Source of the DNA: Aplectana chamaeleonis
Taxonomy: Eukaryota; Nematoda; Chromadorea; Rhabditida; Cosmocercidae
Direction of reading: 5' to 3'
Length of the DNA stretch: 64,000 nt
NCBI GenBank assembly: GCA_029168955.1
Contig: JAPDOI010000009.1
Location: 1,364,001 to 1,428,000 of the forward strand
Below, piece by piece: positions 36,848-64,000 of this stretch (the stretch's first letter is position 1; the number at the start of each line of letters is the position of its first letter). The position numbers were made by a program, and so were the translations under genes. The notes below the pieces were generated by a model. The model saw only the letters and a program-made list of their open reading frames with translations. It did not search any database and had not been told where the DNA came from.

Positions 36848-38182
36848 AGCAAGGGAACCACAATAGGTCATATAGACCATTCCAAATGAAATGTACTTTT
36901 CCAGAACCATTATCGGACGGAAAGTCCGAATATGCCCATCGCAGCTGCCTAGACCCACTCTGAAAAAAGTTATGAGGGTTTTAAAAGCTTCGCGGCAAGG
37001 TAAGGGTACCTACCCCCCATGGAATTTTTAGGATGTTTTTAAATTTGTCTCCGGATTCTGCTAAAAACATGTATGTAGGGGTAATCTGGGGTGCTGAACA
37101 CGAATCTGGGGTTCGCTTATCAAAATTTTTAGGTTTACTGTAGGTTACGGTAGGTAACATGCCATTTAGAAAGCAAAACCTGCCTTACTATTTCGATAGT
37201 CGACAAATGGACATCGAATTCGTATTCAGCACCCCAAATAACCCCCACACAGAAACTTTGAGACAAATTTGAGACTTTGACCAAACTACTGTATACCCAC
37301 CGTAATCTACTGTAAGCTGCCGAAAATCGATAATCTGACATCAGATTCGTGTTCAGCACTCCAAATAACCCCCAGAGAAATAACTTGAGCATATTCTGCA
37401 GAACCACTACGGAAATCGTCAAAAGTCGCGATTTGCCATCAAATTCTCCCCCGATGGGAATCTGTGAACGAATACAGTCGAAGACTGCGGAAAATCGATT
37501 AATGAACCTGATATTCGTGATCAGCACCCCAAATAACCCCCCAAAGCGAATTTTTAGTCAAATCTGGAATTTTTTTCTAAAACGCTTCGAGAGCCCTCTA
37601 ATTGGTATAAATAAACGCCCAACCGAAAATCCGTACAGTTGACCGCAATGTTAGAAGGACATGGTGCGGTTGCGGACTCGCACTAAAACTATGGTAGAAT
37701 CTGGCAATTTGCCAGATTTCGTCATCGATCGGCGCCAACCGTCGTCTCTCTGCTCACAAGAATATCAGCTGTGGCGCCAATCGATGACGAAATCTGGCAA
37801 AGTGCCAGATTCTACCGTAGTTTTAGTGCCAGTCCGCAACCGCACTATGTCCTTTTAACATTGCGGTCAACAGTACAAGTCCAAAACGCTGTTAGTCTGC
37901 GCAAAGTTTGGAAAATGTTCCTTCACCCTAACTTTGCTTAGTGGGGTAGTTTTGGGCGCCGAATACGATTATGAGGTCCGTTTCCGGATTTTCGTAAAGA
38001 ATAATGCGCATTTTGGAGGGTATAATAAGTACGAAAATCAGAGGAAAAACGCCTATAACTTCTTTCAGAGTGGGTCTAGGCAGCTGCGATGGGCATATTC
38101 GGACTTTTCGTTCGAAAATGGTTTTATAAAAGTATATTTCATTTGGAATGGTCGCTATGACTTATTGTGGTTCGCTGGTAAG
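36848..38182. mobile_element. Family A inverted-repeat element inside hAT-Z copy 1
   Basis: Left GCAAGGGAACCACAATAG, CATTCCAAATGAAATG; right CATTTGGAATGGTCGC, ATTGTGGTTCGCTGG. Interior landmarks are GTGCTGAACACGAATCTGG and CCCCAAATAACCCCC. It carries MITE F at 37636. Confidence 0.72.
37636..37876. mobile_element. MITE F (~240 bp) nested in family A
   Basis: Inverted ends GTTGACCGCAATGTTAGAAG and TTTTAACATTGCGGTCAAC. Inner GTGCGGTTGCGGACTCGCAC, ATGGTAGAATCTGGCA and ATCGATCGGCGCCAAC are mirrored. GTAC appears on both sides, compatible with a 4-bp duplication. The intact counterpart at 29575-29590 supports that. Confidence 0.75.
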
Positions 38183-38504
38183 TAGTATTACAGCTCAATA
38201 TTGTTATTATACCATAAAATTGAAGTTTTCGCGTTATTACTGTATCGCATACCTTCTGAGGGTATCACCAGAGGTAAATCTATGGGGAAGGGTAACCTCT
38301 ATAAGATAAAATCGAAGGATCGGCTTCCTCAATTCCTACGGGGTAGCGCATTCGACGGCTATTTCATAGAGACTTGGATTTTTTTTCAGGGCTATAGAAA
38401 AGCATGCCGGGTTCAGCTGAATTCCCAGTTAGATCCTTCGTCTCCTTACATGAATGTACTACCAATTTGAGGACTCCGCAGGGATAGTAGATCTGGTTGA
38501 CCCT

Positions 38505-38565
38505 GGGTGAGGACCGAACTCTACCGTGTCGAGCGAACAGCAGCGCCTCCTGCGACTACGCCACC
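38505..38565 (-). other. tRNA-like module in hAT-Z copy 1
   Basis: On the minus strand TGGCGTAGTCG fits a Pol III A box and AGTTCGGTCC a weak B box, with GGGTG and CACCC as possible acceptor arms. A homologous segment is in the other hAT-Z copy at 52167-52225. Confidence 0.4.
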
Positions 38566-38799
38566 CCCGCACCATAGCGAGATAGAAGAGTTGACCCTAG
38601 GGAACTGTTGAGAATGCGAGTGAGGTTTTCTACATCTATGGGTTTACTGTCTATGAGTTCGGCCACTTGTCTTCGAAGTAAAATCGCCACAAGTCGAATT
38701 CACGGTTTTTTTCTGTTGTCTGCCGAATTTTGCCTAGTTTTACAGAAAACAGAAAAAAGGCAAAAAACAGAAAATTCCGCACAACCCTGGCTGGGATCC

Positions 38800-41010
38800 T
38801 TAGCCAAGAGTCAGCGACTGATTCCTTCATGAGAATAATGCCAGCTCTTGCTGCGATTGTCAGCACAAAGTCAGCAACTGCTGCGATCATCATCCCAGAA
38901 TTAGCAGTTGAAGAAGTCGTAAGGGCAACGTCAGCAACTATTGGAAAAATTGATCACCATACTATCATCAGCCGCTGGAATTGTCAGCATAGGGTCAGCA
39001 AGTATTGAACTGATTGTTGAGAACATAGTCAGCAGTGACTGGGAATGGCAGTATAAAGTCTTCAACTGCTGGATACATCAGTAAGGACTGCGCAGTAATC
39101 AATTTCATAAATACAAAGTCAGCAACCGCTTCACTAGTTGTAATCAAGTCAACACCTCATGCGATTGGCGGCACAAAGTCAGCAGCTGCTGCGTTCGCCA
39201 GCATATGGTCAACATCTGCAAATATCAAGTAAACGTGCAAAGAGTTTAGAAAGTGCACTAGAGCCAGCAACTGAAGTCTGCTGGTGGCACAAGGCGAACC
39301 AGCCGTTGTTTAGCCGCACAATTTGTGGAGCCAATCACGTGTAGCAAATTGAAATCTTCTTCTCGAGAGAAGATCCAACAACCCAACACTGGACGCATCT
39401 CCATGTCTTTGAGTCGAATCTCATTACCGACTACATGGACATTTCTTCAGTGGATGTATGTAGAAAAATTGTGCTCTGAAATTTGGGCAATTTAGCGAAA
39501 AAATCCTGTGCACCTAAATGCGATTGGAGAGGCATCAAAACGAAAAGTACTTTTTATCTTCTTTTAGATGCCAAAATTGACAAATGATCAAACATCTCGA
39601 CTTCCGCCTACAATGTCAACAACTGCTGATTTTGTGCCGATGATGTCAATAATCGCCGACCTAGTTATCCACAAGAATTTCGGTGGTAGCGATTTGTGGA
39701 CAAACCCATAAGTTGCTCGCTTTGTTCCACAAAAACCACTGCTGACCTGACGCTGACGATGTCAACAACTGCTCACATTGTGCTGATCTTGTGGCGACCA
39801 CGCCACCATTTGCTTACTCCGTAATCAGGAAACCAGAAAATGGCAGAATTTCGGCGAATAATCCAAATAGTTGCCAGCACCATTCCATCAGAGCTAGTTA
39901 GTTCATTGACTAATGACTTTAGGACGATGACGCCCGCAGCTGCCGACTTTGTGCTGATGTAGACCGCAGCCGAAGACTTTAACGATACCAAGAACCGCTG
40001 GTCTTGTTCTGCATATGCCAGGAACTGCCGGCTTTGTGCTGATCAATACCGCAACTGCAGACTTTGTAATTAAAATCCGGCGATACAGACATTTACGAAT
40101 GAGCCCAGCAGTTTCCAACATTATTCCGCCAAAACAAGACCAGCTACTGACTTTGCGCTAATCTAGTGCCTTGCATACAAGTAGTCGACTCTGTAACAAT
40201 GAAACCGCGAGCTGCTCAATTTTTTCGGTTAAACCCAGCAGTTGCCGACTTTATTCAGCCAAAAGCAATTCACCTACGCTGACGAAGCCAGCAACTGCTG
40301 ACATTGTGTCTATCATGCCTGCGGTTGCCCATTCAGATATCAGGAAGCCGGACGAAGCTTACATTTTTTCGGATAAACGCCACAGTTCCGCACCCTAATC
40401 CGCCAAGACTTGTTCAACTACGGCTAACCTTGCGCCGGCGATGTCAGCAACAGCTGGTTTTGTGCTGAAGATGTTAGCAACTGCCGACTATGTGTTGATC
40501 AAGGCTACAGTTCCTTATTCTGTAGTCGAGAAATCAGCTGAACCGACCCTGTGCTTGTGAACCCAACATTTGCAAATTTTAATTCATCAAAAGCAGTTCA
40601 GATACGCTGACCTGGCGGATGGTACCAGAACTGTTGACATTGTGCTGGCCTCGCTTCGACCGTGCCTGTAGTTGCTCGCTCTAGTAACCAGAAGCTAAGT
40701 GACACAAACTCTGCCTGAAAGAACCCAACAGTTGCCAATTTGAATAAGTTACACGCAGTTTATCTACGCAAACTTTGCGCTGATTAAGCCAGCAACTGCT
40801 GCCTTCGTGCTGATGTGCCAGTAACTACCCAGTTTGTGCTGATAGAGATCGCAGTTGCAGAGTATGTAATCAAGCACCGGAGAGATACCGTCTTCGTGCA
40901 GATGAATTCACCAGTTGCCAACTCATGTCCGCCAGAACCAGTCCAGCTATTGCTGACCTGGCGCCGATGACGCCAGCAGCTGCTGGCCTTGTTCCAAAAG
41001 AAGCCAAACA
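38800..41010. repeat. Degenerate satellite in two opposed halves
   Basis: 38820-39340 repeats AGCACAAAGTCAGCAACTGC-type units; 39600-41010 repeats the inverse, GCAGTTGCCGACTTTGTGCT-type units, with GCCAGCAACTGCTGAC frequent. In the right half the anchor AACCCA(A/G)CAGTTGCC or a variant recurs near 40101, 40231, 40376, 40560, 40721 and 40904, giving a higher-order spacing of about 130-185 bp. No coding signal. Confidence 0.7.
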
Positions 41011-41435
41011 GCCCAGTTTGTACTCATTCCGAGCGGGTTCAAAAATGTTTCGGGTCCAAACTATTAAAAGTGTTTTTTTAAATTATTTTACAGGTCTGTA
41101 GTGCGACATGGTCTTCTTTTCGTAACAAAAATCCCAGCCGACTTCAAGCTATAATATATTTTAAATCGATACGGTAGCAAATTGAATTGCTGAAGATTTA
41201 CTGCCACAGAAATTGAACTAGAATTAGAAAATCTTCAACTTTAACTCATAAAAAAACTAAAAACAGCTTTATTATATACATTAACAAGACAAACACATAC
41301 ACATGGATGATTGGTATAAAATACCCGGGTAAATTCACAACATAGACTGTGTCTTTAAAAGCACATCAATACACGCTGACTTCATCACAAACAGAAAAAA
41401 TCAATTTCTGAAAAAAAAAACACTATTTGAAATGT

Positions 41436-41708
41436 TCTGTGCTTCTCTGGGCCAAATTCCGGTCCGCAATTGCGTCTCGACACGCTTTGCGGCCCACGCT
41501 CTCGAGCCAGAAGAGCTTCCAGCGCCGCAGTCGCCGATCTGCAGACTCTAGGTGGGTTTTGGAAACTAGAAACTGAGAAAAATTGGAGAAAATCGTGTAA
41601 AAAAGTCACATCAAGTCGGCTTTGGCGCTGGAAACCCGAATGACTCGGGCGCGTGCGGCTGCAAAGACGCAATTGCTGACCGGAATTTGGCCTAGATAAG
41701 CACAGTAG
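41436..41708. mobile_element. MITE P, copy 4
   Basis: TTCTGTGCTTCTCTGGGCC on the left and GCCTAGATAAGCACAGTAG on the right, with the GTCCGCAATTGCGTCTCGAC block. The right arm has lost several bases (GCTGCAAAGACGCAATTGC). It lies about 130 bp downstream of the ABCC gene stop. Confidence 0.8.
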
Positions 41709-41833
41709 GCTCAATATGTAACATCTTCCTCCCCCCATCTAAGCAAATAATCTAGCGCACGACATTAAATTCTTCAATCAAAGACGATAAAACGTGAAAC
41801 TTCAATATAAATTAGGTAATAAATATTATTAAA

Positions 41834-60606
<18,773 letters not shown>

Positions 60607-61088
60607 CTGAAAAAAATGTTTGAATGTTGTAGATCATTAAATGGAAAAAAATGAATAAGAAACACAATCCTAACAATCGAAGCTCCAATCACAGATGGAG
60701 AAATGTCAAACTTCCACACACACAATTGGTTGAGAATGCATCAAGGGCTACTAAAGAACTCCCACTCTCGCAAATTAGCGAATTTCAGATTCCTATTATG
60801 ATTTTGCATTTTTACGGCTCGCAGTCGGATTGTCGATCGGATACACAGAATGTTGGGGGCCTCAGACGAGTTCAGCTGGTATGCGCTACGCGCGCCACGG
60901 TAATCCGCTGCATTTACGCTGGAGCGCGAAAACCGTGCCCCCCCCCTGGATAAAAAACGCGCTTCAGCGGCGACGTGAACGCAGCGGTTAGAAGCCGTGC
61001 GTAAGCTTGAAACGGCCAAACTCGTCCGAGGCTCTTGCCCCTTCGTGTGCTCAAACAAGAAGTCCTTGGATTCGGGGTCAATCCTAAG
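60607..61088. other. No recognised exon or element
   Basis: This is where an exon for the end of TMD1 might be expected on the minus strand. Several frames were tried without finding one with good splice signals and phase. GAGTTCAGCTGG-type text near 60860 matches LINE-tail debris at 53770 and 54790. Confidence 0.3.
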
Positions 61089-61384
61089 GGGTATGGTATA
61101 CTTTTGCGACACATGGCTGCGTCGCTCTGCACAGCGACAGCGACCGCCTCCCGCCCTTTAAATCTGTCGCAATGCAGGGCACAGCCCAGCGACAGCGACA
61201 GTGGTAGCTACAGGCTATGGCACACTTGCAGTATGTCAGTCCTCCGCGACACGTCGCTGCGCCCCACACGCGACATCTGTTCCTACGACAACCGTTGCCA
61301 TTGCTCCTATGCGGGTCCCGCAGCGATTTGTTGTGTTAGATTGCATGCCTGTCGCTCATTACTGCGACAAAGTATACCATACCC
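61089..61384. mobile_element. MITE C, copy 2 (~296 bp)
   Basis: GGGTATGGTATACTTTTGCG on the left and GCGACAAAGTATACCATACC on the right. Interior shared with 25372-25657: CTCTGCACAGCGACAGCGAC, CCGCGACACGTCGCTGCG and ATGCGGGTCCCG. Confidence 0.85.
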
Positions 61385-61599
61385 GTGATGGCCCAACTTC
61401 ATGTACCAGATATTGCAGAAATATCCGGTGGGATATCCTGAAGTGGCTAAGCCGAATGTGCTGCCGAGATGTCGTACGTTCGTGCCGTGGCAGTGTGGAG
61501 GAAAGAAGATCGCCTCCGTGCAAACCGACGTCATCCCCTCCACAAAGAGGGGTTTTGTCATGGGAGAGGGGTGCTGGCCGGCCGCAACTCTCCTTCGGA

Positions 61600-61641
61600 T
61601 TCTCCCTACAAAGGGCCGGCGTGGAGAGGAATCCTGGACCC
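61600..61641 (+). other. 2A-like peptide motif at the start of the LINE protein
   Basis: The frame reads FSLQRAGVERNPGP. The end V-E-R-N-P-G-P fits the D(V/I)ExNPGP consensus except for G in place of D. 2A-like sequences are reported at the N-terminus of APE-type non-LTR elements of animals. In viruses such motifs cause ribosome skipping; here the missing aspartate may lower or remove that activity. Confidence 0.5.
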
Positions 61642-61657
61642 GCTCCAGAAGTAGCAA

Positions 61658-61795
61658 TGCGCCACGTGCGGAGAGGATGTAAACTGGAGACATACCAGCG
61701 TCCAGTGCTTCGGATGCCAAAGGTGGGTGCATCTCTCCTGTTCGGGTCTCAGTTCTGTGAGGCATCATAACTCATCTTTTCGTTGTGTGTTATGC
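61658..61795 (+). pseudogene. PHD-type zinc finger of the LINE
   Basis: The frame reads CATCGEDVNWRHTSVQC, FGCQRWVHLSC and FRCVLC: C-x2-C, C-x2-C, W-V-H-x3-C, C-x2-C, the ligand spacing of a PHD finger. It is out of frame with the NPGP motif before it and the endonuclease after it by one base each. Confidence 0.75.
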
Positions 61796-61829
61796 TCCTC
61801 ACCTTCCATCTCAGATTCCTCTATCTCAA

Positions 61830-62525
61830 ATCGCCCCCTTTCCATTGTGCATATCCAATCTAAGCGGCCTTCGTGCCAAGCTTTCTGAACTCTCTCTCTT
61901 TGCACGTACTTACCATCCAGACGTGATCATGGTTCAAGAAACCAAGCTCTCTCCATCCCCTACCTATCCTCATCCCAATATCCCAGGCTATACTTCTTAC
62001 CATGCTCCAAGGTCATCTCTCGGCGGTGGAGTCTCTACTTTCGTTCTATCTTCACTTCCCTCACACCTCATTCCCAGCACCCCCACGGGCGGTACTCTCG
62101 AGTACCTCCCAATCCATCTCCCCCTAAAAACCCCCCTTTCTCTTTTCAACATATACATTCCACCTACAACTTCATGCCCTTCATCTTACAATCCTATCCC
62201 ACTTCTCAAGCAGCTGAGCGACTGCTCCCTCTCATCCTCGGTCGTTTTCGCGGGTGATTTCAACGCTCACACCTTTGCTCGTCTCTCGGTCCTGATGTTA
62301 GAGGAAATGACGTCGAAGAATGGGCAGATGAGTGCGACCTGGTCATTCTAAACGATGATCAGCCCACTCGTCTCTCTGCCAGCGGCCGATCTTCTAGCCC
62401 AGACATATCTCTTCTCTCGTCCAACCTTTCTAGCTGCTGCTCATGGTCTACCTCGACTACTCTGCCAAGTGACCACGTTCCTGTCTTTGTCCACATCGAT
62501 CTATCCACTCTCTCGCTCCCTTTTC
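61830..62525 (+). pseudogene. APE-type endonuclease of the LINE
   Basis: Motifs in order: NLSGLRAKLSELSLFA, DVIMVQETKLSP (catalytic QE), LFNIYIPP, FAGDFNAH (catalytic D and N), then after a frame change DLVILNDDQPTRLS and LPSDHVPVF (catalytic SDH). All active-site residues are present but split between frames at about 62275. Confidence 0.85.
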
Positions 62526-62532
62526 TGGTGTT

Positions 62533-64000
62533 CGCCAACGTTCTTATCTTAATTTAGGCCGAGCAGACTGGCGCCTGTTCAGTGAAGTTGCGCTTCGCCT
62601 ATCGGCAGATTACCCGTGGAATGGAAGCGTGCACCAGAAGGAGTGCCATCTATCTGACGCAATCCGCAAGGCCATGAATGCGGCTATCCCTATCGGTCGC
62701 GTCAAGACGTTCTATCCAAATGTCAACAGGGAAATCCTCGACAAAATTAGAACGAGAGATGCGAGGAGAGCGGTTAATCATCTGGACCCCGTGGTTGCTG
62801 AGCTGGACAGTGAGATCAAAAAGGATTTGGACAGACACAAGAAAGAAGAGTGGGAGAAGTTCACCGGACAGATGGACTTTAAGACGGACAGTGCAGCTAC
62901 TTGGAAGGTTTTACGGAAGCTTTCGGGTAAAAGCTCACTCGCCACCGTCTCCACAACCGAATTCGACAACGGCGTATTCAAATCAGGAAAGGAAGCCGCT
63001 TATGCGCTCGGGAAAAGTTTTTTCATCATCAGTGCTAAACGAGGTCCGCAGAATAGAGTGACTGTAAGAGAGCTGTGCCGCCTCCCGCTTATGAGCACGG
63101 CCGAAGCGTTTACTACGACGCAATTTGAGAAGATTATAAAGGAAATGCGGAACTCTAGAGCTATTGGTCCTGATGGGATATGTCCTGCTGTCTTGAAGAA
63201 GATACCCACTGACTTACTACCGCTCCTCACTGATGTGATAAACTCCTCGTTCATGTCGTGTACTATCCCGCAGAATTGGAAGATGGCAAACGTCGTTCAG
63301 CTGCCCAAGCCTGGCAAGCCCCAAGCTTCAGTCAAGGGATATCGGCCCATTAGCTTGTTGTCTTCTTTTGCTAAAGTAGCTGAAAAGCTGATCGTCAAAG
63401 ACCTGGCCGAGCACAACGAGAGACAGGTGTTTCAGCATGGATTCAGAAAAATGCATTCCACCACGACAGCTTTGTTAGAAATTACGAGCTATGCAATTGA
63501 TGGTTTCAACGCGTATAAGCCGGAAAGAACTGTAGCAGTTGCCTTGGATGTCACTAAGGCTTTCGACACAGTGAATCTTGGTATCTTATCAAACAACTTA
63601 CTGGAGTCATCAATCCCGCCATGGCAAAAGCGCTGGATAGCTGCATTCACTAAGGGAAGACGGGCTAGAGTGATGTTCCAGAATCATGTCTCAAACAGCA
63701 TTCCGATTGCAGCTGGAGTCCCACAGAAGATCGGTGTATTGTCGCCTGCTCTCTTCAGTCTGTACCTCGAAGATATGCCCGCCCCACCCCAAGATATCAA
63801 GGTGGTCGCTTACGCTGATGATATGACTGTCTTGTGTCGTGATCGGGACATAAATGTGGCCGCCGCTAAGATTAACGGGTACTTGACCGCACTGAAAAGC
63901 TTCTTCGACCGCAAAATGCTGAAGATTTCTGCGTCAAAGTCATCGGTATCCGTACTCACAACGGACCCATCTGAACACAGCGCACATCCGTATGTCGTAT
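62533..64000 (+). CDS. Reverse transcriptase of the LINE, open to the window edge (partial)
   Basis: A continuous plus-strand frame (AAT at 62551 in frame) with no stop to 64000. It reads GRADWRLFSEVA, an acidic-basic region, then RT motifs: AIGPDGICPAVLKK, GYRPISLLSSFAKVAEK, QHGFRKMHSTTTALL, VALDVTKAFDTVN (first catalytic D), AGVPQKIGVLSPALFSLYL and VVAYADDMTVL (YADD). The usual PQG of the motif before the active site reads PQKIG, one residue longer. The thumb and 3' end lie outside the window. Confidence 0.88.

Larger units (their letters stand above)
36063..38789. mobile_element. hAT-Z element, copy 1 (interrupted)
   Basis: Ends CAGGGACATGCAGAG and ATTCCGCACAACCCTG resemble those of the clean copy at 50776-52449. 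The interior matches as well: TTCAAAAATCAATAAA, CTCGATCAGAAGCTCA-like text and TCGCATACCTTCTGAGGG. Flanking octamers do not match, so one border may be off. It is interrupted by a family A element at 36848. Confidence 0.6.
61400..64000 (+). mobile_element. CR1/Jockey-clade LINE, 5' part to reverse transcriptase, cut by window edge
   Basis: One element with order: GC-rich 5' region, a 2A-like motif at 61600-61641, a PHD-type zinc finger at 61658-61795, APE endonuclease at 61830-62500 and reverse transcriptase from 62530 to the edge. At least four single-base frame changes separate these parts (near 61645, 61855, 62275 and 62515), so it is a dead copy or the sequence has small errors. It is not the same subfamily as the LINE at 25975, whose active site is FADD rather than YADD. 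Confidence 0.88.

Noticed and set aside
36063..38797. Clean 8-bp target duplication for hAT-Z copy 1
   Set aside because: The octamers AATAGATC and GCTGGGAT do not match, so the element is kept on similarity to copy 2 only.
60640..60745. Possible extra ABCC exon at the end of TMD1 (minus frame LNQLCVWKFDISPSVIGASI)
   Set aside because: Faintly like the segment before NBD1, but an upstream TGA, no suitable AG acceptor in that frame and no donor with the phase needed for 60606.
60741..61388. Long overlapping frames on both strands at 60.7-61.4 kb
   Set aside because: They cross MITE C and LINE-tail debris and contain no conserved domain.

Overview
The window looks like repeat-dense nuclear DNA of an invertebrate, most probably a nematode. 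The reasons are a split gene whose short introns are about 50-70 bp and whose 3' splice sites mostly end in TTTNAG-type signals (GTTTAG, TTTCAG, TTTATAG, TTTCTAG), together with mariner, hAT, CR1/Jockey-like LINE and Penelope-like elements. I cannot name a species. There is no bacterial, phage or plasmid content. Most open reading frames in the window are chance frames inside repeats.

The only host gene I can support is on the minus strand from 60606 down to 41834. It is the 3' part of an ABC transporter of the ABCC family, closest to ABCC10/MRP7. Nineteen exons were placed by hand. They encode NBD1, an acidic linker, the second membrane domain and NBD2, about 827 residues. The first membrane domain lies beyond the right edge or was not recognised. 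Exon phases agree throughout except for one missing base in NBD1, just after the LSGGQR signature, which creates a stop. The small introns are intact, while five or six large introns (2.1-3.8 kb) are filled with transposons.

Layout. 1-5100: old repeat copies, a palindromic MITE and a LINE RT scrap. 5.9-11.5 kb: two loci that each pair a hairpin with a 42-bp tandem array, enclosing a probable 3.7-kb hAT element that holds further repeats. 11.8-14.6 kb: MITEs and a mariner with a broken transposase. 15.3-16.1 kb: pyrimidine tract and a TCTA microsatellite. 18.9-21.7 kb: a TTAA-flanked composite containing a deleted mariner. 22.7-23.5 kb: GATCCGCCCGC tandem and inverted repeats. 24.0-25.9 kb: a hAT element with a perfect 8-bp target duplication. 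26.0-28.1 kb: a CR1/Jockey-like LINE split by a 652-bp foldback element. 29.3-38.8 kb: inverted-repeat elements, small hAT MITEs and a second copy of a large hAT-like element. 38.8-41.0 kb: a degenerate satellite built of two opposed halves. 41.8-60.6 kb: the ABCC gene with its intronic transposons. 61.1-64.0 kb: a MITE, then a LINE running off the right edge that carries a 2A-like motif, a PHD finger, an APE endonuclease and a reverse transcriptase.

The most informative parts are the nested insertions whose target duplications can be read exactly, the Penelope-like insertion in the pyrimidine tract of an ABCC intron, the single-base lesion in NBD1, and the inverted degenerate satellite just downstream of the gene. 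All assignments are from reading the sequence; no database search was run.
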